64,000 nt of DNA from assembly GCA_024138025.1 (NCBI GenBank), contig JAMXBD010001367.1:310001-374000 (forward strand), written 5' to 3'. The notes under the pieces are model-generated. The model was not told where the DNA came from, searched no databases, and saw nothing but the letters and a program-made list of their open reading frames with translations. Shown in pieces: positions 49,513 to 60,712 of the stretch (its first letter is position 1; each line of letters opens with the position of its first letter). The DNA comes from Combretum micranthum. Its lineage: Eukaryota; Streptophyta; Magnoliopsida; Myrtales; Combretaceae. The translations under genes and the position numbers were made by a program.

Positions 49513-49931
49513 CACTGTGTGTGGGAAGGCTGAAACCGGTAGAAAAGAAAAGAAGTTAGTAAAAATGGTGATGTTTGGATACTTAAAAATGAATAGAAAA
49601 TGAAAAGAAGTCGGTAGAAATCCATAAAAATTGGCACACATTTGTTACTATCCAAAATCAAGCGGGGAAAGGGAAGGACATGAAGAAAACAAAGTAAACT
49701 TATAAAAATACCCTTAAATGTAAGGATAAAGTTAAAAAGTATAGGATATTTTAATCTATTTACATCAATATTTCATCTCATTCTATTCCATTTCTATACT
49801 AATAATCCAAACATAAAATATAACATTTTTCATTTTATCTCTTTTTTTTCTTTTCTTTTTCTTTTTTTTTGTTTATGATTTCCATTTCTTTCTCTTGATT
49901 TTCATGCTATATTAAATTGCCAAACACAGTG
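49513..49931. mobile_element. MITE, about 419 bp, TAA target duplication
   Basis: Ends CACTGTGT(G/T)TGG inverted, with a second inner inverted pair built on ATGTTTGGAT. It is flanked by TAA on both sides, which fits PIF/Harbinger (Tourist-type) elements. A hAT origin is possible because CACTGTGTTTGG-like ends also occur there. It sits in the presumed 3' part of the Helitron. Confidence 0.6.
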
Positions 49932-50013
49932 TAAGTAGGATTTTGACTAGTAATAGGATTTTTATTATTATTGATTGATTTCTATTATATTGTGATGTTC
50001 GTTATTTCTTTTT

Positions 50014-50067
50014 AGGTGTGCGAAGGAAGGCACGCCACACCCATCTTATTTAACTCCCATGCCTAGT
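50014..50067 (+). mobile_element. Candidate Helitron 3' end (hairpin then CTAG|T)
   Basis: GGTGTG-CG and CG-CCACACC form a hairpin at 50015-50041, followed 22 bp later by CTAG (50063-50066) and T, the Helitron 3' signature. The gap between hairpin and CTRR is longer than the usual 10-12 bp. It lies 2 kb after the RepHel stop on the correct strand. Confidence 0.4.
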
Positions 50068-50393
50068 GAAAAAATATGTTTGTTATATGTTTATTTTATC
50101 CAGTTATGGTCAATGATGAATGGGGTTAATCGTCCCTCAATGAATAAAAGTCATTCTAGCATAAAGAGTTCGTACCAGGAAGAAGATTTTACCTCCATCC
50201 AAACCTTCACTATCTATAGCTGCCGTATGTTTTAGGGATTGACATATTCTCACATTAGAGTAGTACATGAGCAGAAATTATTAAAACATGAACATTGTTT
50301 TAAAGCTAGTATTTACAAAATTATAATTAATAGGGATAGTCCGTAGTTGAATTTATTTATCATTGCTCACCACTGAAATTTTAATTATATGGA

Positions 50394-50425
50394 ACTAGCA
50401 GGCCCCCACCCTTGCGTAAAAAAAT
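50394..50425 (-). mobile_element. Candidate end of a second Helitron, opposite orientation
   Basis: On the minus strand ACGCAAGGGTGGGGGCCTG is followed by CTAG|T. GC-rich sequence just before CTAGT is typical of plant Helitron 3' ends, although the hairpin is incomplete here. The body would lie to the right. Confidence 0.35.
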
Positions 50426-51659
50426 TAAATATAGCACTATAATAAATATTACACTATAACATAATTACTAGCTCAAATTTGCATATGATGGAAGATTATA
50501 AGGAAATAACAACCTTGAATATAGGACACGGAAAAATCAATTGAAACCTAAGTTTTGACAAAGCAAAAATGTACAACATACTGTAAACTTTTCCACCACT
50601 CCATAATTTAATCTTACTTATACACATATAATAAATGAATAAAATACAAGATCTTCAAATTTTTAAGGAATGATCCCAAAGGCTTGGACAACTAACATTA
50701 AAATAAAAACTTCGTCTCCCTATGCAACTCAAGATTCGGGTCTCAATCAATCGCAAGATTTCTTTGCAATCAAGGGCATAATGTTTTATTCCATGTTTAT
50801 TTTTGCACCTTGTGTTATTATTGTTGAATTTATGGAGAAACAAACAATAAGTCTAGATTTTGATGAATCATATGCTCTTTTTGTGATTTGTTCTTGTTGA
50901 TTTCAATATGTTGATTAGCTTTCTTAAATTAAAACATGTTGTTTTTAGTAGTTTATATTGAATTAGTAGTCTGAAACATTCATTCTTTAGTAGATTTCAC
51001 ATTACTCAATCAAAAAAGTGCTTTCGTGAATAGGTTTACATAGTTAGAAGGAGCTGCATACAATCCTAGACATAGGACGATGTACGTCTCCAGAATTAGG
51101 ATCTAACCTAAGAAGGAAATTCTAGATCAATAATGCTATCTTAAGAGGTTTTAACTGGAAAAACATTTCAGTTAACCAACCGATGATCAGAATTTGGTAA
51201 TCTTAATCGAGATGCCAAATTAAATTAAGAATTCCTACCATTCAAGAATATCAACAATAGAATTGGAATTATTTTCAACATAATGACATGGGGATCAAGA
51301 TCTAGGCGTTCCTACAATTTAGTATATCCTTTGTGTATTCTTGGTTTGAGATTAATAATTAGACAATTACTTCTTATATGGATATACTCGAATATGATGA
51401 CTAAATAATAAAAGAAATGTAATTATTAATACTCACTGATCTCTATAGAACGATATTTGCACTTAGTCCCTAGATTACAAGTATCGATAGATACACTTAC
51501 CTTCACAATCATAATTGGATTTAATTTTAAAATTTTTAACTTGTTGATAATTTTTTATATTGCATACTATCGGCATCAAAAGCCACTCATAAGCAAAGGC
51601 TCAACCTTTTCTATACTAGGAGTATGGTGTTAAGGGACATGTTATGGTGATCACTATTC
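50426..51659. other. Spacer, no gene
   Basis: The open frames at 50655-50900 on both strands are Asn/Ile/Phe-rich and unrecognised. If a minus-strand Helitron ends at 50394, this would be its interior. Confidence 0.4.
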
Positions 51660-51960
51660 CAATTTGATTTTTGTAGAGTTTGTCCCTAAATTAAGTTTGT
51701 AGGTTAAACAACATCTAAAGTCGTGTGCTCTTTACTGGTAAAGTAGTCAAGGGGTTGCACATATTCACAAGTAGGTTTGCTACCCATTACCACTAAAGAT
51801 TGTAAAAACTATGCAATATGTGATATAATACTTATGGATGCTATACATTTGCTACTAGGTTGACTTGAGCAATATGATCACAAGCTAAATACGATACGTA
51901 CAAGATTGAGTAACAAATCCAAAAGAATTGACAAGTGTTCAAGTTACTTCCCATGAAACT
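51660..51960 (+). pseudogene. Ty3/gypsy protease-region scrap
   Basis: In one frame: LPITTKDCKNYAICDIILMD, AIHLLLG, a stop, then QYDHKL (51777-51890). This follows the gypsy pattern ...CDV(I/V)PMD..HLLLGRPWQYD..., which lies just after the aspartic protease. Upstream, EFVPKLSL resembles LVxKLGL. The rest of the element is absent. The 80-codon plus frame at 52027-52269 (basic, Gln/Lys-rich) may be a further piece. Confidence 0.55.
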
Positions 51961-52298
51961 AGTTGAAATCAACCAAGAGAAGTTGATATTTATCAAGAGG
52001 ACTAATGGGATGAGGAGTTTATTTATGTGCATGAGTATATCATCCAAAAACAAAAAAGTCAAGATTTGAGGACAGATCTCTTTCAATCCCATGGCAATTA
52101 TAGGAATCAAGTCAAGTTCAAGGATGAGCAAGGGAAGAAATCGAGATTCAACCAAAGGCAAAGGTGTAATTGCACTTTAAAGATCAGGAAGAGAAAGAAA
52201 ACACCTAAGGCAGACCCAAATGGTTGGCTAAAGGAGACTAGCCAAAGCATCGACAGTTGGCTATCTTAAGGCAATCTTCCTGGTCGAATGACCTAGGT

Positions 52299-53761
52299 TG
52301 TGAATATTAGTGATTGTGTCCTAAGTCAATCATTGGACATTGCCATTCTTACATTTTATTAATAAAGGCATTTATTATTATATTGTTTATATGTTTACTT
52401 TATAATAATATCCTTCAATAATCATGTAATTATTCTAAATATCCCTAAATGTTCGTTATTAAGTGAACAATAATGAATTAAATCTAGTAAGAGGTTTGAT
52501 TAATAATCATGAGATGTTTATTTGTATAGAGATACAAATCAAACTCATGGGTACATGTTAGAGAACTAAGTATCGGACCGACTCACTATAAGATCACTAC
52601 ATAGATTATTGTCGTAAGTGACTCTTATAATAACAATGTCATTATATCCTTAAACATGAAATCACCATGGATTCCAACATAAGGAACAATATGATTTAAC
52701 TCAATTAAATATTATCTTTAACCGAATAATTATAATAGTTGTGATCAAGCATAGTATGAATCATGTAGAGGAAGATAAATGATTGAGATGGGATTTGTCC
52801 CTTTCATTATGAAAGAGATATCCCTGGACTCTTTGATAAGTGAGATTGAGAAATGCATGGCTGTGATTAAATGAATTGATAGTGTGATCAATGTCATTTG
52901 TCTTATTAGTTCACTTGAAGATCAAGAAATGATATGGTTGAACAATATAAGGTAATGCTATCCATTCCTTATATTTAATCTAGATATAACGTGACGAAAG
53001 GATCATGACATGAGTTATGGATCAGGTATAGTTAGGTCATTGATTTTCGCTTAATTTGGGTAGACAGAACGTCTTGCTAGATGCCACTTATATCTTGTGG
53101 TATGAAAAAGGTTTTTGGGCTTATTGTTAGCATTAAGTGAACTTATTGGGTCGTGCACAAAGAATGAACTAAAAGGATCGTGAGCTTCATTTAAATAAGC
53201 TCAGTGAAAATTATTAAATTATTTATTAATCTTAATTCGTTAAGAATAATAAATGAGAATAATTTATAATCTTTAAATTTTGAATAAGAAGATTAAAAAA
53301 TGAATGCCTTTTTTTTTTTTTAAGAACCCTAATTGGATTAGGGATCCTAATGTTCTTATTTGTGAGAATATTGACATTAGTATAAATAGAACATAAAAGC
53401 TCATATCTAGAGTTAACAACATTAGCCGTGATATTAGATTCATCGAGAAACTATGCACACCTAAAAGAAAACATGAGAGCTCTTGTAGGATTTCCCATAC
53501 ATATCTAGAAATGTTCTAGAGTGTTAGCATACGGATTCCTTTTGGAGTGTTCATTCATATGGACACTATAGAGGGTGCTCGTGAGATTGCAATGCCTACA
53601 GATTTGCATCATCGTCAAATTTGAAAAGCATAAAAATGTAAAAACCCTAATCTCTTATTAATTTAATGAACCATTTGGATCCCTTAGTGATTTATGGATT
53701 TCATAAGATTTAAACAAAAAATTGTTGCAATATTTGATTTTGGATCCCTAAATTCCTAACA
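52299..53761 (+). mobile_element. Copia-like LTR, ends TGTGAATATT...CCTAACA
   Basis: About 1.46 kb with the layout of a plant Copia LTR: GTGTCCTAAGTCAATCATTG near the start, a TATAAATAG promoter-like box at 53381, and CCTAACA at the end. No 5-bp target duplication was found (GTAGG-like left, ACGAG right). Neither a primer site nor a polypurine tract is evident, so the boundaries are provisional. Confidence 0.5.
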
Positions 53762-53829
53762 ACGAGATAGGTGAATAGCCATGAAGATGTTTGAAGTTCG
53801 AGCTAATAATTTAATTGCATATATAATTA

Positions 53830-56437
53830 TGTAAGGACCTGCTATCATCCCTATATTTGAAATAGGAGATAACGGTTCCCCAACCACATATAACCCCTAA
53901 GATTATATGTAAGGTTGCCTAAATGATTTGTTTGAGTAATTATTTATCTAATTCCATAAAGATAATATACAATAGGAGACATAGCTTTTTTTTTTTTTTT
54001 AACCTTAAACAAAACTATACTACTACACTACCAACACATTTTGCAAAGGAGTACAACTTAACTTCTAAATAGCTAAACACATACATATATACATATATAT
54101 TACATCCAAAGTCTTCTTACAAGCCTTAGCAAAAATCCTCAAAACACAACTCAACTAACACTATAATTACATCATCAACCAAAAAGAATCACATCTAATT
54201 TATTACATTCATAAGGGTCCATTGAGTCCATAGTCATCTCTAATCCTCCAACCCATCAAGAAAATCTTCAAAGTCGGTTCCGTATCCCATACTCGTATAG
54301 AACTCATCGGAATCATCACCTGAAATAGATAAAATATGAGCCAAAGGCCCAGTACACAAGTAACGAATACAAAATACGAAGTGGACCACACAATCCTAGG
54401 CTAAATGCATTTTGCAACAATCACTTGTTTATTATTAAGTCTTTAGTTAATAAATCAACACGGGAGTATTCAAACTCCGGACAATAAGGATCTAGTATTA
54501 CGTCCGCCTCCCTGAGTGGTCCCTACTGTTCTTACAGACTAGGCAGCCCCACCTTCCGGTGTAGCCCGTAATACTAAGGGATCCTGAGTAACGCATCACG
54601 ATGCTCAGGGGGTTGATATGAGCAGCTCGGATACTCATATCTTCTAAACAATTCTATCCATTAACGAGAAAGTACCCTGCCCCCAATCTGAGTAGGGTGC
54701 CGCTCTCCGAACCAAATTCAACGGCAAACAACGACAAACAACACTCATATATCAATAGGATTTTCTTAATTTAAGGTAGCTTGATTTTGATGCCTATCCT
54801 AACAAAGAGACAAGCAAGTTACTACGTACCTGAGATAGCTTGGGAACTAACGGGGTTGACTAGGCGAGGATCTATCACTGTTTAAATCAATATTAAATTT
54901 CACATTTAGCCTAAGTACTAATTAACTAATTGATAATACAATAAATCAGAGAAATTCAAATAAATTAATACAAAGTCATAATAAAGCATTTCAACATCCT
55001 ATTATATCATAGAACACTTAACAAATACGTAATTGATCATATATCAAACTTCGGAAAATTTTAAAGAAAGTTTTAAAAATTCAAAAGCGCAGGGGATACG
55101 CCGGCATCCAAAGTCAGCGGCTTTGAACCGGTGTTCAACACTATGAAAATTAACACTGCCAACACTGGCAGCGCTTAAGGGTACGCCGACTGCGACATAG
55201 AATCCAAATTCAAAATTTTTCAAAACATCCAGAGAGGTGCAAATCGGCCGCTTACACAGATACGCCGACAGCCTCTCATTATACACCGGCAGCTTTGATT
55301 CCCAGTAGCCGGCGTACAATGTGAAAGGATGAACGCCGGCTGACTTTTCCAGCAAAAGCCGGCGGCGTTCGATCGGCCTTAAGAAATTTGATTCCGTGGG
55401 CTTTCAACACCACCTATAGACCGGCGGCATAAAAACCCCAGATGCTGGCGTACGTTCAAATTTTAGCCTATACGAAAATGTTTTTGAATTCCCCTGTTTT
55501 AATACAACTTGTTCATTTTTCAAAAATTTTCCAAACTTAGTCCAAACTTTCTAAAGCTTGTTATATGATCCAAATACTATCCTAACAACATGAATTCTAC
55601 TTCTAATCATCAAAACACTAATCACACCTCAAATTCACATCTCTACTACTCATTCTTCAATCTTCCAAAATACTCATCCCCACACATCCACACTCCTATA
55701 AGATATATACTACTACTCCATTAGCCACATAATCCCATTCAAACTATCATCAATGCACCAATTCAATCCCATACCAATTATCACCTCAAAATCATATATA
55801 TTCTAACATTTACAAACAATACAATATAGAACATAAAATAAAAGATAAAGTTTGTATTAAACTCACATGACTAATTCTTGACTTGGAATGATATTCAAAT
55901 CCTAAAGCTTGTAATAAACCTTGGCTTAGGGTTTAAGATTTTGGGATGAGAAAGGAAGAAAGAAAGAAGAAAGAAAAGAAAAGAAGTGAAAATTCGTATG
56001 AAAATAGGGCTACCCAAAAAGAGAAAAGAAAACAAGTCTAAACAAAGTCAATTGTCATCCAAACTTAGCCATTAGGGGTATATTTGTCCTAGAATCAATT
56101 TAGGCAAATTTCAAGTGCATTTAGTTTGTATTTAAGCTCAAAAAGTGATTTTAAAGTTTACCAAAATTCTGTCATAATCTAAGCAAATTCAAAAATAATT
56201 TGATTAGGTTCTAAACATAACACATGCATATTAATTTGAAAAAAAACACACATATTCATTACACTATATGCACATTTACACATATCAAACAATAACATTA
56301 ATTTCATAATACTATTCACATATAAAATAACACATTCACTAATTGTATTAACTAAGCACACACACACACACACACACATATATATACCATTCCAATAACA
56401 CATATAGATGTAATTTAAGGAATTCATAGCTATTTCA
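53830..56437 (-). mobile_element. Solo LTR (2608 bp) with GC-rich motif cluster
   Basis: Ends TGTAAGGACC...GCTATTTCA, flanked by the perfect 5-bp duplication AATTA (53825-53829 and 56438-56442). No retroelement genes lie between. Read on the minus strand it begins TGAAATAGC, the same as the LTR starting at 63377. Between 55090 and 55450 it carries many GYCGGYGT-type motifs in otherwise AT-rich sequence. A CA/TA microsatellite lies at 56356-56390. Minus-strand frames at 55044-55355 and 56179-56427 are by-products of LTR sequence, not known genes. The transcribed strand is inferred from the sister copy and is not certain. Confidence 0.88.
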
Positions 56438-56442
56438 AATTA

Positions 56443-57353
56443 ATATGTTATTTAATAGTTTTTGTTTTAGTTTTAGTCATTTTAAAACTTGAGTCATATT
56501 ATATGTGTATTATTTATATGGTATCCTACTATTTAGTCTGTTACCAATTATATTAAGTTATAGTAAGGTTGCATATGAGCCTATTGATAAGCTAACTCAT
56601 GTCACTAATGTAGTAGAACAAAATTGAGTTACTTTCTTACTTTTAAGTATTGACATTATATCATCCTCTTTTTAGTTTTGAGTGAATTGTGTTTGCTCTT
56701 TAATTGTTTTGATTTCTTACCAATTTATAACATAGATTCTGGTAAATACGTTAACTAAATCTCTAATTCTCTTAACGCATGTAGTAGTTTTTAATTTGTA
56801 GTTTTTAACGAATTACAATTTAAACCATAACCTAGCCTATTTTTAATATTTGTGGTCTCTATTGGATATTAAGTACATTCATAGCCTTATTTTATATTTA
56901 TTTTTTAAAGTGAAAACCCCTAAATTATTGGTTTTTAAGTTTGATTAGTAACCCCATCAGATTTATTATCAGTTTAGTACCAAAGGGAGAAGAGATTCAC
57001 ATCATGAAACTTTTTCGTATAAAATTATATAGTTTTTTAAAATTTCCCCCCTTTCATTTGGTGGTAACAAATTTTTAAACATAATAAAATAAAGTTATTT
57101 TAATAAGAATCACAAACCTACACTACTTTTCAATCACCACCACACTACTACTACTACCATCACTATTGCTAACATTGCCAACACATCAATTCATCATGAC
57201 CTCCTTAGCTTTATTATCCCACACTAGTTACCTGTACCATTAATGCAATGCCAGCTCCAAGTAATTGTTTCCATTGTACCTTCACCACTACTTACACAAT
57301 CACCATCACACCACCACCATTACATCACCTACACCATTGAAGTATCCCAGAAA
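56443..57353. other. Spacer, no gene
   Basis: AT-rich, with a CAC/TAC-rich patch at 57120-57340. No coding signal. Confidence 0.5.
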
Positions 57354-57362
57354 TAAAGAAAA

Positions 57363-59254
57363 GGGAAAAGGACTCTTTTGATACTTGAACTTTGACAAAA
57401 TGAGTAATTAGGTATCTAAACTTTTAAAAATTCCAATTTTATACCTAATTAAACTTTTCATGTCCCTAAACACTACTCACATAGCTGTTGCCTGACATGT
57501 GTCAACTACTTCAGAAACAATAATGGTCAATGGTTGATGCTCTAGGCTTTTTAAAACAAAACACCAAGCTAAAGTTTTCCAAAATTTTATGAAAATACTA
57601 ATAAGTTTTGTTCAACTTCGATTGCAATCACCAACATAGATAAACACACCAACCGAAGAAGCATAGAAAATATCAGGACATATTCATTGGGCATTGTTAT
57701 CACTTACCATACTCATTTTTCATCTATCATTTAGCCAAAGAAAAAATCAAAAGAACATTATGAACAGCAAAACCCTAAGCTAAGGTTTATACTAATTATA
57801 TGCACGTTTTCAAGGTAAATTCATGAGATAACTCTACTAATACAAAAATGAGGTTAATATTTGTTTCACTAAGTTCTTATCATATGATTTCTTAACAAAC
57901 TCAATGACTTATTTACTGGGTATACTTATACCGTCATATTCACTCAGGTAAGCTAAAGCCTCTCCTAAGGTTAAAAACTATAGATCCAAATCTCTTCATA
58001 AGTTATTAGCAACCTAATCTGCATAAAGATTAAAAATCCTTCAATTATAACACATTTTAATGGAATTAAAATCAAGCGATAGAAATTTTGCCATCCCTAT
58101 CTCTAGGTGATTATGAGTAACTATATTAGCAATCCAGATTTGTTCAAAAGAATGATCTCTCAATCTATTTAGTTGAAATCGGACATAAATCTATATGGTG
58201 CACTCACATAAACTCATGAATTAAGGTTCACGCTACTAATTGTAAGTACCCAATCAATTTTCAATTAAAATACGTTGAAATCACATGAATCAGGTCTTTG
58301 ATTCACAAACCCTAAGTTAAAGTGATTATTTCTCCATAGATATGAACATTAAACACAAATTTAAGCGAAATAATATGAAATTAAAGATGAATATTGCAAA
58401 TTAAGTACAAAAATCTTGCAAGAACAAATGTTGGTTAAATATGAATCTATCCAGAAAACTTAAATTTCTTGCAAAAGAAGTTTTTCTCACTAAAAATTCT
58501 CTTGCTACTCTATTATAGGTTAGGAATTTGTTATATATGATACAACATAATTACAACATCTGTGCATGTTTATATATAGATATCAAGGCACAGTAAATAG
58601 GAATATTTTATTTACTGATGTGGCAAATTCTTTTTAATGGAATTTAAGCATATCTTCGTGTGCTTTAATTTAGGGCAATGTGTATGTGATAGCAAGGACA
58701 GGGTCACTTATCGAGGCTTAGATTGCGAGCTTGAAGGTTAGCCACGATACAAGCTATGTCTTTTCATCAAAGGCACAATTTGTGCTCAATTCATATCGCG
58801 GGCGTAACTTTGGATGCGATTTGTACTTTTGCCTTGTTTCTTGCCTTTGATTCATTCTCTAAAGGTGCGATTAAATCCAATCTTCAAATGTTTAAGTTGT
58901 TTTGCTTCAAATCTAATTTCAATCACTTTGTTTCTTCTTTTCTTGATCTTAAGAGCTAAAAACAATATTTTCACAATAATAGCATAATTTCATAGGAATT
59001 TATCTAATAATAAATCAATAAATCATAAATTCTTATAAATTGAATAGAGTATAAATGAATTATTGAATAAAACATGAAGATACTGAAAAGGAGCATGAAA
59101 AGTTTAATTAGATATGAAATTAGAATTTTTAAAAGTTCGGATACCTAAAAGGGGCACAAAAAATTTAATTAGATATGAAATTGGACTTTTTAAAAGACTA
59201 GATATCTAATTGTCCACTTCGTCAAAGTTCATGCACCAAAAGAGAATTTTTCCC
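57363..59254. mobile_element. Non-autonomous MULE, 1892 bp, 9-bp TSD
   Basis: Terminal inverted repeats of about 100 bp: the left begins GGGAAAAGGACTCTTTTGAT and the right (complement) GGGAAAAATTCTCTTTTGG, both followed by TGAACTTTGAC. It is flanked by the perfect 9-bp duplication TAAAGAAAA (57354-57362 and 59255-59263), the MULE hallmark. The right end has a partial tandem copy of its own inner TIR (59100-59190). The centre, about 57600-59040, lacks a transposase and has sequence resembling the old repeat at 27.5-31.5 kb, so a smaller MULE MITE probably received a later insertion. The plus frame at 58756-58959 is unrecognised. Confidence 0.85.
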
Positions 59255-59263
59255 TAAAGAAAA

Positions 59264-60463
59264 TACACATGAGAGCAAAAAAGTAATTTTCAAGCAATTA
59301 ATATAGGTAAAGTAGTCTAACCACTTTAAAATTTAAAAGATAATTTGGTTTACCCAACAAATAAGAATGTTAAGAATAAGTAGCCGCCTTCATATTGCTT
59401 CTCCCTAATCTCACGTCTACCAAAAAGCTTTATTCTTCTTTTCATTGATGTTTATAAGTCTTAAAGGTTCAGTAAAGGTTTTAATGGTATGTTAAAAACT
59501 TCTCTCCTTTTCTACACCATTATTGACAAAATAAACGCTTAAACATCAATTTCTCATAGTTTTAGCAATGATTGTAATCTATAATAGGAAGTGACAATTT
59601 TTTAGGGAAATTTTGAGAAATTTTTAAAGGAAAAGACTTTAAAAGTGGGAAAGATAAAGGATTAATGGATTTCATAACAATATAATAGGATTATCACTAC
59701 AAGTTTTGATCTTTTAATTTAAAGATTTGCTAAGATAGATGAACTAATAAATGAAAGGGTGTATCTAAGATCAATGTTGACTTTTGGATGAGAAAAAAAA
59801 AAAGGTAGGAATTCGCAAAATTACATGCTTTTCCCTTCGCCTATGTTTAACATGACCTGGGTTGTGTTTGGACTCATGTTGAACATTATAAGGTGGTTTT
59901 TATTGGTTTTGTGCTTAGCATGAGTGAGTACACGAGTTGAGTTGAGCATAGTGACTTGAATTCTATAAAAATCTTGTTTTTAAGCTAAACATGATTAAGT
60001 ACAAGAGTTGTGTTGAGACCTATTTATAAGTAGACAACCAATAACACAGGTTATGTTGACACTTGTGTTGGACACAATTTTTTCAAAACCTGTTTTTTCC
60101 ATATCAAAGACCTTTGAAACTTGTTTGAATCCTGCTATAAAGGTTTAAGGTCACCTTAAAACCTTAAAATCTAACATATTAAATTAATTATTTATTTTTC
60201 ATTTTCTTTCTAAATTAATATCTTATCTTTAAACTAAGTATGTATATAAGTACCATCAATGTTTAGGTAGGAGTGAGAGTTATAGGAAAAATAATCTATA
60301 CATGAATTTGGAAGCGTATATGATTTTAATTACTTTAATTATTTTGTAACTCAAGCTTAGAATTCTAATTTCACAATGAGTTTACATTCTAAATACATGT
60401 ATTACCTTGTTTAATGATTGTCTTTTTTAGGATAAACTCAAAACTTGACCAGTCATATATTAG
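59264..60463. other. Spacer, no gene
   Basis: AT-rich. A repeated phrase of the type ACACGAGTTG(A/T)GTTGAG occurs near 59930 and 60000. No coding signal. Confidence 0.45.
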
Positions 60464-60712
60464 CAAATTACACTGAAAGGTCACGATACTTGGGGTAAAT
60501 TCATTTGAGATCATGATGTTTAGAAAAGTGGGTCAATAGAGATCATCATTAACACAAGTTAACAAGAGATCTATCATATTGTAACATGTGTCAATGGTGA
60601 CCTCAATTGACTCACTTCCCTAAACGTTATGACCTCGAATAAACCACTTGAAATATTATAACCTCAAATAAACTCATGCTCAAACGTTGTGACCTTCTAA
60701 TATAATTTATCT
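60464..60712. mobile_element. Foldback / MITE-like element at the start of repeat copy 2
   Basis: The left arm GAAAGGTCACGATACTTGGG and following text pairs with the right arm (complement GAAGGTCACAACGTTTGAG). Inner blocks TTTAGAAAAGTGGGTCAAT and TTTAGGGAAGTGAGTCAAT pair as well. The right arm holds an extra internal copy. Window position 1 starts inside the right arm of the equivalent element, so it probably belongs to the long repeat. Confidence 0.6.

Noticed and set aside
52299..53761. Copia-like LTR as a solo LTR with a target duplication
   Set aside because: The flanking 5-mers do not match, so only a provisional LTR call is made.
55044..55355. 103-codon minus ORF as a gene
   Set aside because: It lies fully within the solo LTR and spans the GC-rich motif cluster, which by itself reduces stop codons.
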